A DNA stretch of 64,000 nucleotides from JAICKM01 sp050998805 (GCA_050998805.1 JBPCPV010000015.1:124001-188000); one strand, 5' to 3'. Positions 8,635 to 17,188 are shown, numbered from the stretch's first letter. Program-made: numbers and translations. The notes: a model not told the origin generated them from the letters alone.

Positions 8635-8664
8635 TTTATACCAGAAGCAGGTGCGATTCGTCAA
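8635..8664 (-). promoter_or_regulatory. Promoter of the pheST T-box transcript
   Basis: On the minus strand TTGACG (8664-8659) and TATAAA (8640-8635) are separated by 18 bases. The predicted start is near 8628, giving a leader of about 280 nt before pheS. Confidence 0.65.
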
Positions 8665-8671
8665 CGTGTGG

Positions 8672-8677
8672 TATAAT
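8672..8677 (+). promoter_or_regulatory. -10 box upstream of the AhpD-like selenoprotein gene
   Basis: TATAAT, with GTGG immediately before it, lies 45 bases upstream of the ATG at 8722. It is divergent from the pheST promoter and only a few bases from its -35 box. No clear -35 is visible at the standard spacing. A purine-rich gagaggaaac precedes the ATG. Confidence 0.5.
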
Positions 8678-8721
8678 GGCCGCAACGTCAGCCCTAGCAG
8701 GCGGACAGAGAGGAAACAGCC

Positions 8722-9273
8722 ATGTCTGATCCACGCATCCCGACAATGAAAACCGAAGAGGCCGACCCCAGCCTGCGGCCCGTCTTCGACCGCTACATCA
8801 AGGAGCGGGGCAACGTCCCCAACATGTTCCGCACGATGGCCCTGCGCCCCGAGATCGCCAAGACCGCCGACGCGCATATGGCGGCGGTCTTGGCGGGCGG
8901 TACGGTGCCACGCCAACTCAAAGAACTCTGCGTGGTGCGCGTTTCGCACCTCAACAGTTGCGCCTATTGACTGGCCTCTCACACCGCCTTGTTAAGGCGG
9001 CTCGATACGAGCGACGAGAAAATCGCCGCGCTCGCGGACTGGCCGACCCACCGCGACCTCTTCACGGATGCCGAGCAGGCCGCGCTCACCTTCGCCGACG
9101 CGATGACCCGCGACGCACCTTCAGTGGACGACGAGATATGGACGGAGCTCAGGCGGCATTTCGACTACGGCGAGGTTGTGGAAGTCGCGGCAGCCATCGG
9201 CCTGTTCAACTACTTCAACCGCTTCAACGAGGCGCTCCGCGTGGAGATCACGCCGCCCGGAAACAAGAGTTGA
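8722..9273 (+). CDS. AhpD-like selenoprotein (carboxymuconolactone decarboxylase family), CxxU
   Basis: I read one 183-residue gene across an in-frame TGA at 8968-8970 (codon 83). Upstream, residues 60-82 run LAGGTVPRQLKELCVVRVSH then LNSCAY. Downstream in the same frame comes LASHTALLRRLDTSDEKI, then a typical AhpD tail (DAEQAALTFADAMT, YGEVVEVAAAIGLFNYFNRF). The family motif is CxxCxxxH; here it is C80-A-Y-U83-L-A-S-H87, so TGA stands exactly at the second redox cysteine. A SECIS-like hairpin follows at 8984-9000. The family catalyses thiol peroxidase or disulfide reductase chemistry. The stop overlaps the TTG start of the next gene. A nonsense mutation is the alternative, but it would have to hit this exact codon. 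Confidence 0.87.
8984..9000 (+). promoter_or_regulatory. Bacterial SECIS element for the UGA at 8968-8970
   Basis: CCGCCTT (8984-8990), loop GTT (8991-8993) and AAGGCGG (8994-9000) form a perfect 7-bp stem. The loop starts 20 bases after the UGA and has G in its first position. Known bacterial SECIS elements lie within the coding region, roughly 16-37 nt after UGA, with a G in the first two bases of a small apical loop. Confidence 0.8.
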
Positions 9274-10232
9274 TCGGACTGGACGACATTCTGGCCGCCC
9301 GTGAGCGGGCGCGGGGTGTGGTGGTACGCACGCCGCTGCTCAGGCTGCGGGGGCCGGGCCTGCCAGAGGGGGCCGAGGTCTGGCTGAAGCCGGAGAACCT
9401 CCAGCTCACCGGGTCGTTCAAGATCCGGGGTGCGTATAACAAGCTGGCGTCTCTTGGCGACGAGGAGCGGGCGAGAGGCGTCGTCGCCTATTCGAGCGGC
9501 AACCACGCGCAGGGCGTCGCCTGTGCCGCCCGTCTGCTCGGCATCAAGGCGACCATCGTGATGCCCGAGGACGCGCCGCCGGTGAAGCTGGCGGCGACTC
9601 GGGGCTGGGGCGCAGAGATCGTGATCTGCCCGCCCGGCTCGGAGGCGCGGCGGCTGACGGCCGAGGCTTTGCAGTTGGAACACGGCTTCGTGCTCGTGCC
9701 GCCCTACGACGACCCTCTGATCATGGCGGGGCAGGGCACGGTGGCGCTCGAAGTCTTGGAAGATATGCCTGAGCTTGATCTGCTGGTCTTGCCGTGCGGC
9801 GGGGGCGGACTGTTGAGCGGCAACGCCACGGCCCTCAAGGCGCTGCGACCGCGGGCCGAGATCATCGGCGTCGAGCCGGAACTCGCTGCGGACGCGAATG
9901 CGTCCTTCGCCGCGGGGCATATCGTGCAGTGGCCCGCCGAGCGGACCGGCAGCACGGTGGCCGACGGCCTGCGGACGCAATCGGTCGGCGCACACCCCTG
10001 GGAGGTGATCAGCCGGATGGTGGATGGGATGACCACCGTCGGCGAGGCGCAGATACTGGACGGTGTGCGCTACCTGGCACGGTACGCGCACCTAGTGGTT
10101 GAGCCGTCGGGGGCGGTCACGCTTGCTGCGCTGTTGGGGGGGAAGCTACCCGTAACCAAGAGGCGGATCGTGCTGTTCATTAGTGGCGGTAATGTGGAAC
10201 CTGCGGCCCTGGCCGCGATCTTATCGGCTTAG
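9270..10232 (+). CDS. Threonine/serine dehydratase (PLP fold type II)
   Basis: 320 residues from a TTG at 9270 that overlaps the preceding stop as TTGA. The PLP lysine lies in LTGSFKIRGAYNKL. SSGNHAQGVACAARLLG is the substrate-binding loop, and LPCGGGGLLSGNATAL binds the PLP phosphate. The length matches single-domain catabolic threonine dehydratases or serine racemases without the C-terminal ACT regulatory domain of biosynthetic IlvA. It would deaminate Thr or Ser to 2-oxobutyrate or pyruvate. Overlap with the selenoprotein gene implies co-translation, but I see no obvious metabolic link. Confidence 0.9.
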   Translation: MIGLDDILAARERARGVVVRTPLLRLRGPGLPEGAEVWLKPENLQLTGSFKIRGAYNKLASLGDEERARGVVAYSSGNHAQGVACAARLLGIKATIVMPEDAPPVKLAATRGWGAEIVICPPGSEARRLTAEALQLEHGFVLVPPYDDPLIMAGQGTVALEVLEDMPELDLLVLPCGGGGLLSGNATALKALRPRAEIIGVEPELAADANASFAAGHIVQWPAERTGSTVADGLRTQSVGAHPWEVISRMVDGMTTVGEAQILDGVRYLARYAHLVVEPSGAVTLAALLGGKLPVTKRRIVLFISGGNVEPAALAAILSA

Positions 10233-10258
10233 ACATAGATTAGTAGAGGAGGCAAAGG

Positions 10259-12406
10259 ATGTTCTGTCCGTTTTGTGGGACGAAGAATGAGGCAGGGGCC
10301 GCCCAGTGCGTGAACTGCGGCAGGGATCTGCCTGTCAAGCCGGGGGTGGAAGATCAGGCCCGGGTAACTCCGCCGAGCAACGACCAGACGCAAACTATGC
10401 CGCAGGCGGGCAGCGATCAGACGCAGGCGATGCCGTCGGTGGCCGGTGAACAGACGCAGACATACCAAGCGTACCAGCCGCCGCAGTACCAGGCACAGCA
10501 GCCGCCTCCCTACACACCCGGACCTTCCTACCAGGAGCAAGCGCCGCCGACAATGGCGGCTCCGGTGGTTGCGGCGGGGATGACAGCTCCTGTCGCGCCG
10601 CGCAAGAGCAACATGGGCCGCAACGTGCTGATCGGGGTCATCCTGCTGCTGCTGATCGCCGGCGGCATCGGTGCCCTCCTCGTGACAAAGATCGGCCAGG
10701 TCGGACAGCAGCTATTGCAGCCGACCGTCTCAATAGCCAAGCTGATCCCGGCCGACGCCTACGGCTACGTCACGATACCGACCCACCTCAAGGGTGGGCA
10801 AAAAGACTCGCTCGACAAGATACAGGCCGCGTTCAAGAGCCAGCCCGGCTTCCAGGCCGCCTGGGACAAGCTCACCAAGCAGGCAACCGACGCAGGTTCC
10901 TCGGCCAATCCCTCCTCGCTCAACTGCGGGGACTCGAGCGCGCCTGCGGCCGCTACTCCGGCCAACCTCGACGAGCTGACTTCGGTCCTCGGCGACAACG
11001 CCGGCATCGCCGTACTCGCGCTGACGAAAGATGAGATGAATAGCATCCAGCAGGGCGGTGATGCTGGCAAGGTGCTGCTGCCCAAGCTGCTGATCACCAG
11101 CGATGTGGACCTGACAAAGCTCCTCCAGAAGCTGCTGCCGGGCGCGACCGGGGGCGGCTCCGGCGGGTCGAGCGGTCTGACGCTCGCCGAGAAGTACCGC
11201 AACGTGGACATCAACAAAGTGGCTACCGACAAATGCACCGATGCCTCCGGCACTAAACTGCCTGCGATGTATGTCGCGCTGGTCGGCAGCACAGGCGTTG
11301 CCACGTTCGACCTCGGCACTATCAAGGGCGCGATAGACCGCTTCACCGACGGCAAAGGCAGCCTCGCCGACAGCCCTTCCTGGTCGAAACTCGACCCCGA
11401 GCTCCCCAAAGAGCGGCTCGGCACGCTCTACCTGAACCTGACCGCGCTCTATGACACGATGCAGGCAGTTGGGCAGTCAATGGCGTCCTCCGGCGGAACA
11501 AATCCCTTGGCGAACATGGCCCGCGCGAATGGCGCGGTCGAACTGTCCCTCACCGCCCACGACGATGGCTTCCAGATCGACTCCTCGTCCGACACGACCT
11601 CGAGTGACCAGATGGTTTCCGTGACCGGCGTGCCCTCGGCGAATACGCTGAATGATGTGCCCTCCGGCAGTTGGGCGGTCTATGAGGGAACCGACCTCAA
11701 GTCAACCGTCCAGCAGCTGCTTGCACTGGAGCGCAAGCAGGGCAACAGCCAACAGATCGACGATGGCATCAAGCAGATCAACAGCCAGTTCGGGATCGAC
11801 CTCGAAAAAGACGTTCTGCCGCTGCTTGGCGGCGACTACATTTTCAGCGTCCAGGGCAAGAAAGGTACCGATATTCCGGTCGTCAGCGGCGGTGCCGAAA
11901 TGCTCCTCAAGCAGGGCGACGGCACAAAGATGTCGGGAGTCCTCGACAAGATCAATCAATCCCTTACCACCCAGGGCCAGACGATCACGCCGGTCCAAGT
12001 CGGCAGCGCGTCCTTCTCCAGCTTCGGCCCATCCGCGCCCTTCCTCTATGGCCTGTCGGGCGACAAGCTCTACATCCTGGCGACCTCCGACACAACAGCC
12101 GACGTGAGCACCTTCGCGAAGCAAGTGCTTGACGGCCAGAGCAAGGGCATGGGCACCGATGCGACCTTCAAGAGCCGCATCGCCAAGCTGCCCGCGAACA
12201 GCAACGGCCTGCTCTACGCCGACATCTCGAAGATCGTCTCAGAGGGCGTCGAGTCTACGATGAGCGGCTCGTCAAAGGCGACTTACGATGAGCAGTACGC
12301 CCCGCTCGTCCACCCCATCCAGTATCTCCTGGTGGGCGGCGCTACTGCGATGAACGGCCAGACGGCCCACACACGGGGCGTCACCTTCCTCGGCATCGGC
12401 AAATAG
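10259..12406 (+). CDS. DUF3352 protein with N-terminal zinc ribbon and one membrane segment
   Basis: 715 residues. Residues 3-20 form a zinc ribbon (C3-C6 and C17-C20). A Gln/Pro/Tyr-rich low-complexity region follows to about 115, then one hydrophobic segment at about 122-146 (VLIGVILLLLIAGGIGALL). The large C-terminal part (about 155-712) resembles DUF3352: it opens with ADAYGYVTIP and ends with repeated SGDKLYILATS-like strands. The topology suggests a cytoplasmic zinc ribbon and an outside DUF3352 region. Function is unknown. A ggaggcaa ribosome site precedes the ATG. Confidence 0.8.
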   Translation: MFCPFCGTKNEAGAAQCVNCGRDLPVKPGVEDQARVTPPSNDQTQTMPQAGSDQTQAMPSVAGEQTQTYQAYQPPQYQAQQPPPYTPGPSYQEQAPPTMAAPVVAAGMTAPVAPRKSNMGRNVLIGVILLLLIAGGIGALLVTKIGQVGQQLLQPTVSIAKLIPADAYGYVTIPTHLKGGQKDSLDKIQAAFKSQPGFQAAWDKLTKQATDAGSSANPSSLNCGDSSAPAAATPANLDELTSVLGDNAGIAVLALTKDEMNSIQQGGDAGKVLLPKLLITSDVDLTKLLQKLLPGATGGGSGGSSGLTLAEKYRNVDINKVATDKCTDASGTKLPAMYVALVGSTGVATFDLGTIKGAIDRFTDGKGSLADSPSWSKLDPELPKERLGTLYLNLTALYDTMQAVGQSMASSGGTNPLANMARANGAVELSLTAHDDGFQIDSSSDTTSSDQMVSVTGVPSANTLNDVPSGSWAVYEGTDLKSTVQQLLALERKQGNSQQIDDGIKQINSQFGIDLEKDVLPLLGGDYIFSVQGKKGTDIPVVSGGAEMLLKQGDGTKMSGVLDKINQSLTTQGQTITPVQVGSASFSSFGPSAPFLYGLSGDKLYILATSDTTADVSTFAKQVLDGQSKGMGTDATFKSRIAKLPANSNGLLYADISKIVSEGVESTMSGSSKATYDEQYAPLVHPIQYLLVGGATAMNGQTAHTRGVTFLGIGK

Positions 12407-12442
12407 CCGTCAGCGTTCAGCTATCAGCCGTCAGCCTAACAA

Positions 12443-12470
12443 TGTCATTCTGAGCGCAGCGAAGAATCTC
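12443..12470 (+). repeat. Dispersed TCATTCTGAGCGCAGCGAAG repeat, copy 2
   Basis: Plus-orientation copy flanked by ctgacggctga units that also flank copy 1 (2704-2730). The shared flanks suggest that the mobile or expanding unit is longer than the 28-base core. Confidence 0.6.
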
Positions 12471-12502
12471 TTGCTGACGGCTGATTGCTGACAGCTTCGA
12501 TA

Positions 12503-12532
12503 TTGACACTCCCGCTCATGCGGTGCTATAAT
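12503..12532 (+). promoter_or_regulatory. Promoter of the glycine cleavage operon leader
   Basis: Perfect TTGACA (12503-12508) and perfect TATAAT (12527-12532) are separated by 18 bases. The predicted start is near 12539. This is one of the best sigma-70-type matches in the window. Confidence 0.8.
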
Positions 12533-12538
12533 GCCCGT

Positions 12539-12622
12539 GTCGGCGGCGGCAAGCCCGGCTCCGTGAGGGCCGGCAACAAGGGACAGAGGAAGCCACCCGG
12601 CTTTCGACTGTCCCTTTTTGAG
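12539..12622 (+). ncRNA. Structured leader RNA of the gcv operon, class unknown
   Basis: Between the promoter and an intrinsic terminator lies about 40 nt containing a 7-bp hairpin, CCGGCTC (12555-12561) with GGGCCGG (12567-12573) around a CGTGA loop. The terminator hairpin follows at 12578-12619. A leader ending in a terminator before the gcv genes suggests either a riboswitch-type attenuator or a separate small RNA. The segment GGCAACAAGGGACAGAGG resembles the 3' end of glycine aptamers, but their upstream core is missing. Confidence 0.5.
12578..12619 (+). terminator. Intrinsic terminator or attenuator in the gcv leader
   Basis: Outer arms AAGGGACAG (12578-12586) and CTGTCCCTT pair perfectly. 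An inner stem GGAAGCC/GGCTTTC with loop ACCC stacks on them, and the 3' arm runs into TTTTT. It lies about 100 bases before gcvT, so full-length transcripts must read through it. Confidence 0.75.
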
Positions 12623-12720
12623 CCGTCGTGTACTATGCAGTGTACCGTTATCAGTCATCAGCTACCGTTGACGACTGCCTACCGCCTACTGCCTACCGCC
12701 TACTCGAAGGAGGGGTCCAA

Positions 12721-13830
12721 TTGACCGACACCGCGATTAAGAAGACGCCGTTGAACGCGGCGCACCGCGCACTCGGTGCGCGGATGGTTGAGTTCGGGGG
12801 CTGGGAGATGCCTGTGCAATACAAGGGCATCATCGAGGAGCATAACGCCGTGCGGCAACGGGTCGGCATATTCGACACCTGCCACATGGGTGAGTTCGTC
12901 GTCCAGGGAACCGGCACGCTGCCCCTGCTCCAGTACTCCACCAGCAACGATGTCTCGAAGCTCGATCTCGGCCAGGCTCAATACTCGTTCATGACCAACC
13001 CAGAGGGCGGCGTCGAGGACGATTGCCTCGTCTACCGCTTCCCCGACCACCACTATGTTGTCGTCAACGCCGCGCCGCTGGAGTCGGACTTCCAGCGGCT
13101 GTCGCGGTTGGCCGACGAACAGAAGATCGGTGATGTGGTGTTACGCAACTTCTCGGACGAAACCGGCAAGCTCGATGTGCAGGGGCCTCTCGCCGCCGCC
13201 CTGGTGCAGAAGTTCACCGACACCGACCTCGCGGAGCTGAAATACTACTACGCTACGCAGGGTCCGATCGGCGGCGTGCCCTGCCGGATCTCGCGCACTG
13301 GCTACACCGGGGAGGACGGCTTCGAGCTTTTCTTCCCGATGGTAGAGGTCGAACGGATGTGGAACCTCTTCGTGGAGGCTGGAGCCGAGCCGTGCGGCTT
13401 GGGCTGCCGCGACACGCTGCGCCTAGAGAGCAGCCTGCCCCTCTCCGGCAGCGACGTTTCGCCCGACCCCGCGCGCAACCCGATCTGCGCCGGCTTCGGG
13501 CGCTTCGTCCGCCTCGACAAAGACTCCGACTTCTGCGGCAAAGATGCGCTCCAACGGTTCAAGGACGACGGCTGCGCGCAGAAAATGATCAACTTCGAGG
13601 TGACCGGGCGGGGCGTCGCCCGCGCCCATTACCCGATAGCCGACAAAGACGGCGAAACCGTCGGCGAAGTCACCAGCGGCGCGCCCGCGCCCTCGTTGGG
13701 CCGCAACGTCGGCATGGGTTGGGTGCGTCCCGATCTCGCCGAAGTCGGCACCGAACTCGCCGTGATGATCCGCGACCAGCCGGTCGCCATCCGGGTGATG
13801 AAACGCCCGATGTACAAGCGGAGCAAGTGA
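12721..13830 (+). CDS. gcvT: Glycine cleavage system T protein (aminomethyltransferase)
   Basis: 369 residues from the TTG at 12721, chosen because aaggagggg sits just upstream. Earlier in-frame starts would include junk repeat sequence. It transfers the methylene group from lipoyl-H protein to tetrahydrofolate and releases ammonia. The family start KTPLNAAHRALGARMVEFGG is present, as are MPVQYKGIIEEHNAVR, the folate-binding SRTGYTGEDGFELF, and the C-terminal GEVTSGAPAPSLGRNVGMG. It is the first gene of gcvT-H-PA-PB. Confidence 0.95.
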   Translation: MTDTAIKKTPLNAAHRALGARMVEFGGWEMPVQYKGIIEEHNAVRQRVGIFDTCHMGEFVVQGTGTLPLLQYSTSNDVSKLDLGQAQYSFMTNPEGGVEDDCLVYRFPDHHYVVVNAAPLESDFQRLSRLADEQKIGDVVLRNFSDETGKLDVQGPLAAALVQKFTDTDLAELKYYYATQGPIGGVPCRISRTGYTGEDGFELFFPMVEVERMWNLFVEAGAEPCGLGCRDTLRLESSLPLSGSDVSPDPARNPICAGFGRFVRLDKDSDFCGKDALQRFKDDGCAQKMINFEVTGRGVARAHYPIADKDGETVGEVTSGAPAPSLGRNVGMGWVRPDLAEVGTELAVMIRDQPVAIRVMKRPMYKRSK

Positions 13831-13865
13831 GAGGCTACCCAAGTCTATCTTAGGAGGAGGCTGCA

Positions 13866-14252
13866 ATGAACAACCCGCGCGATTACAAGTACACAAAGGA
13901 CCACGAGTGGGTGCGCCTGGACGGTGAAATAGCCGTGATGGGCCTCGCCGATTACGCTCAGAGCCAGTTGGGCGACATGGTCTTCGTCGAACTGCCGGAT
14001 GTCGGCAAAACAATCAAGCAGGGTGAGAGCGCAGGCGCGGTAGAGAGCGTGAAGGCCGCCGCCGACTTCTACGCGCCCCTCAGCGGCGAGGTGCTCGAGC
14101 GCAACGATGTCCTCCTCGACGACCCCGGAGTGCTCAACAGCGACTGCTACGGCGCGGGCTGGATGCTCAAGGTACGCCCCTCGGACCCCGCCGAGATGGA
14201 CAAGCTGATGACAGCCGAGCAGTACGATGAGTACGAGAAGCAGCAAGGCTAG
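13866..14252 (+). CDS. gcvH: Glycine cleavage system H protein
   Basis: 128 residues, the normal length. H protein carries the lipoyl arm that shuttles the aminomethyl group between P, T and L proteins. The start YKYTKDHEWVRLDGEIAVMG is typical. The lipoylated lysine lies in the conserved segment ESAGAVESVKAAADFYAPLS. The C-terminal GAGWMLKVRPSDPAEM also matches. A strong aggaggagg ribosome site lies 5 bases before the ATG. It lies between gcvT and gcvPA, and the nearby lipM-like gene could supply its lipoylation. Confidence 0.96.
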   Translation: MNNPRDYKYTKDHEWVRLDGEIAVMGLADYAQSQLGDMVFVELPDVGKTIKQGESAGAVESVKAAADFYAPLSGEVLERNDVLLDDPGVLNSDCYGAGWMLKVRPSDPAEMDKLMTAEQYDEYEKQQG

Positions 14253-14267
14253 CCCACAGGAGAAACG

Positions 14268-15617
14268 ATGCCGTATATACCGAACACAGACGCCGACAGG
14301 AAGGCTATGCTCGACAGCCTCGGGATGCGCGAGTTGGCCGACCTCTACCGGGAGGTGCCCGCAGCAGTACTTGACCCGCCTATCACGCTGCCCGAGCCGA
14401 TGTCGGAGAGCGAGATCATGGCCGAGATGCGCCGCCTCAGCGAAAAGAACGCCGACGCCGCCCACTACGCGACATTCCTCGGCGGCGGCTCATACAACCA
14501 CTACAGCCCCGCGGCGGTCTACCGCATCATGTCGCGCGGAGAGTTCTACACGGCCTACACCCCGTACCAGCCCGAACTCTCTCAGGGCACATTGCAGTGG
14601 ACTTACGAGTGGCAGACCCTCGTCAGCGAGCTTACCGGCATGGACGTCTCGAACGCTGGCATGTGGGATGCCTCGACCGCGATGGCCGAGGCTGCGATCA
14701 TGGCGACGAATATCACGAAGCGCAAGACCGTGCTGATCGGCAACGGCGTGAACCCGCAGTACCGCGAGGTGCTGAATACATACGCGCCCCCACATGGCGT
14801 GACGGTCCAGACGATCAAGGCATCCGCCGATCTAGAGAACCTCGGCCCAGATGTCGCCTGCGTGATACTCCAGCAGCCGAACTTCGTCGGCACGATCAAC
14901 GACCTGAATGCCACGGCCGATAAAATACACGCCGCGGGTGCGCTCTTTATCCTGGTCTACGACCCGATCTCGCTCGGCCTCCTGAAAGCGCCTGGCGAAA
15001 TGGATGTGGACATAGCCATCGGCGAGGGACAGGCGCTCGGCGCGCCCCAGCAGTTCGGCGGCCCATATTCGGGTATGCTCTCGGTGAAGGAGAAGTACAC
15101 CCGCTCGCTGCCGGGTCGCCTCGCGGGCATGACAAAGGACACCCGCGACGGCAAGCGCGGCTTCGTGCTCACCCTACAGACCCGCGAACAGCATATCCGC
15201 CGCGAAAAGGCGACATCGAACATCTGCACGAACTCGGCGCTGATCGCGCTTGCGAACACTGCCTACCTGGCGCTGATGGGCAAGTACGGGCTGCGCCGCG
15301 TCGCCGAGATCTGCTACAACCGCGCACATTATTTGGCCGACGAGATCACCAAACTGCCGGGCTTCACGCTCAAGAACGAAGGCCCCTTCTTCAAGGAGTT
15401 CGTCGTCGAGACGCCGCTCCCGCCCGCCGACCTGAACCACCGGCTGCTCGACTGTAAGATCATCGGTGGCCTCGACGTGAGCGATCTCCTGCCGAACGGC
15501 TGGCTGCTTTGCGTCACCGAAATGAACAGCCGCGAACAGCTCGACCGCCTGGTGTCTGCCCTCCGCGAGATCACCGCAACGCCCGGAAGCGAAACTGAGA
15601 AAGGAGCTGGGGCCTAG
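14268..15617 (+). CDS. gcvPA: Glycine dehydrogenase (decarboxylating) subunit 1
   Basis: 449 residues. It is the N-terminal half of P protein, which is split in this lineage as in many Gram-positives. The start YIPNTDADRKAMLDSLGM is typical, and FLGGGSYNHYSPAAVYRIMS and QTLVSELTGMDVSNAGMWDA are family-conserved. With subunit 2 it decarboxylates glycine and passes the aminomethyl group to H protein. The stop TAG abuts the ATG of gcvPB directly, so the two subunits are probably co-translated in equal amounts. Confidence 0.95.
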   Translation: MPYIPNTDADRKAMLDSLGMRELADLYREVPAAVLDPPITLPEPMSESEIMAEMRRLSEKNADAAHYATFLGGGSYNHYSPAAVYRIMSRGEFYTAYTPYQPELSQGTLQWTYEWQTLVSELTGMDVSNAGMWDASTAMAEAAIMATNITKRKTVLIGNGVNPQYREVLNTYAPPHGVTVQTIKASADLENLGPDVACVILQQPNFVGTINDLNATADKIHAAGALFILVYDPISLGLLKAPGEMDVDIAIGEGQALGAPQQFGGPYSGMLSVKEKYTRSLPGRLAGMTKDTRDGKRGFVLTLQTREQHIRREKATSNICTNSALIALANTAYLALMGKYGLRRVAEICYNRAHYLADEITKLPGFTLKNEGPFFKEFVVETPLPPADLNHRLLDCKIIGGLDVSDLLPNGWLLCVTEMNSREQLDRLVSALREITATPGSETEKGAGA

Positions 15618-17177
15618 ATGGACCTCCTCAACAAAGCCGCGAAAAATGTGACCGGTGCCGTAGACCACGCCCTTCACGCATCCGGCGACGGCAACAAGCA
15701 CGCCAATACCAACCCGCGCGCCGGGGCCGTCGAGCCGCTGCTCTTCGAGTTGAGCAGCCCCGGCCGCATCGGGGTTTCGCTGCCCGACGATGATGTGCCC
15801 ACCGCATCCCTGCCCGACGCCGCCCTCTTGCGGGAGCATCTTGACCTGCCGGAGATTTCGGAGATAGACGTGATGCGCCACTTCGTGCGCCTCTCTCAGA
15901 TGAATTACAGCATTGACGGCGGCTTCTACCCGCTCGGTTCATGCACGATGAAATACAATCCGAAGGTCCACGAGGATGTCGCCGTGCTTCCCGGCTTTGC
16001 CATGATCAACCCCAACCAGCCGCCCGAAACGGTGCAGGGCGCGCTCGAAGTGATGTACGGCCTGCAAGAATACCTCGCCGCGATCACCGGTATGGACTCG
16101 GTGACCTTGCAGCCCGCCGCGGGCGCGCACGGCGAGTTCACCGGCATCTTGATCATTCGCGCCTATCACCACAGCCGCGGCGAGGACCAGCGCGACACGG
16201 TACTGGTGCCCGACAGCGCCCACGGCACCAACCCCGCGACGACGACTTCCGCCGGCCTCAAGATGATCACCCTCAAGTCGAACGCCGAAGGCAACATAGA
16301 CCTGGAGCAGTTGAGCGCGAACCTCAACGAGCGGACCGCCGGCATGATGCTCACAGTGCCGAGCACGCTCGGTCTCTTCGAGCCGAACATCCTCGAGATC
16401 AGCGAGCGGGTTCACCGCGCTGGAGGCCAGATGTACGGTGACGGCGCGAACCTCAACGCCCTGGTCGGCCATATCCGCCCCGGCGACCTCGGCATAGACG
16501 TGATGCACATCAACCTCCACAAGACCTTCACGACCCCCCACGGCGGCGGAGGCCCCGGCGCGGGCGCGGTCTCCATGAAGGCGCACCTTGCCCCGTTCAG
16601 ACCCGGACCCGTGGTCGAAAAATACGAGGAAGACGGGCAGACAGTCTTCCGGCCCTTCATGCCTGAGCAGAGCATCGGGCGGGTGAAGGCGTTCATGGGC
16701 AACTTCGGCATGTTTGACCGCGCCTACACCTACATCCGGCAGCTTGGCCTTCCCGGCCTCAAGCGCGTGAGCGAGAACGCGATCCTGAACGCGAATTACA
16801 TCCGTGGCCGCCTCGCGGGCACCTACTGGCTGCCATTCGACCGCGTGAACATGCATGAGGTGATCCTGAGCAGCAAGAACCTCAAGCGCGACTACGGCAT
16901 CAAGACGCTCGATGTCGCCAAGCGGCTGATCGACTACGGCTTCCACCCGCCGACCGTCTACTTCCCGCTGATCGTCGAGGAGGCGCTGATGATCGAGCCG
17001 ACCGAGACCGAGAGCCGGCAGACCCTCGACGAGTTCTGCGACGCGATGCTCGCTATCGCGGAGGAAGCCCGCACCGACCCCGAACTTCTGAACCACGCCC
17101 CCCACACGACGAAGTACGGTCGCCTCGACGAGGTGACCGCCGCCCGCGAACCGAACCTCCGCTGGCGTCAAGGATGA
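15618..17177 (+). CDS. gcvPB: Glycine dehydrogenase (decarboxylating) subunit 2
   Basis: 519 residues, the PLP-bearing half of P protein. The PLP lysine is in INLHKTFTTPHGGGGPGAGA. FYPLGSCTMKYNPKV and LQPAAGAHGEFTGILIIRAY are other conserved segments. An N-terminal stretch of about 35 residues (NKAAKNVTGAVDHALHAS and following) precedes the family start (EPLLFELSSPGRIG). It is probably a lineage-specific extension, since the ATG is fixed by the abutting gcvPA stop. The downstream DNA changes character at once, with a DUF433 remnant. Confidence 0.95.
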   Translation: MDLLNKAAKNVTGAVDHALHASGDGNKHANTNPRAGAVEPLLFELSSPGRIGVSLPDDDVPTASLPDAALLREHLDLPEISEIDVMRHFVRLSQMNYSIDGGFYPLGSCTMKYNPKVHEDVAVLPGFAMINPNQPPETVQGALEVMYGLQEYLAAITGMDSVTLQPAAGAHGEFTGILIIRAYHHSRGEDQRDTVLVPDSAHGTNPATTTSAGLKMITLKSNAEGNIDLEQLSANLNERTAGMMLTVPSTLGLFEPNILEISERVHRAGGQMYGDGANLNALVGHIRPGDLGIDVMHINLHKTFTTPHGGGGPGAGAVSMKAHLAPFRPGPVVEKYEEDGQTVFRPFMPEQSIGRVKAFMGNFGMFDRAYTYIRQLGLPGLKRVSENAILNANYIRGRLAGTYWLPFDRVNMHEVILSSKNLKRDYGIKTLDVAKRLIDYGFHPPTVYFPLIVEEALMIEPTETESRQTLDEFCDAMLAIAEEARTDPELLNHAPHTTKYGRLDEVTAAREPNLRWRQG

Positions 17178-17188
17178 TATGATCAACC

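Larger units (their letters stand above)
12407..12720 (+). other. Intergenic region before gcvT
   Basis: This 314-base gap contains, in order: duplicated cagctatcagccgtcag-type units, copy 2 of the TCATTCTGAGCGCAG repeat, a promoter, a structured leader with terminator, and a short tract of ctaccgcctactgc direct repeats just before the gcvT ribosome site. There is no credible ORF. Confidence 0.7.

Noticed and set aside
12539..12622. Canonical glycine riboswitch upstream of gcvT
   Set aside because: Only a short 3'-end-like string is present. The conserved aptamer core and the CTCTGGAGAG-type closing stem are absent, and the promoter leaves no room for them.
15939..17186. Long open frame antisense to gcvPB (415 codons)
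   Set aside because: It is a composition shadow of a confidently identified gene. It matches no family and has no ribosome site; GC-rich codon use leaves the opposite frame open.
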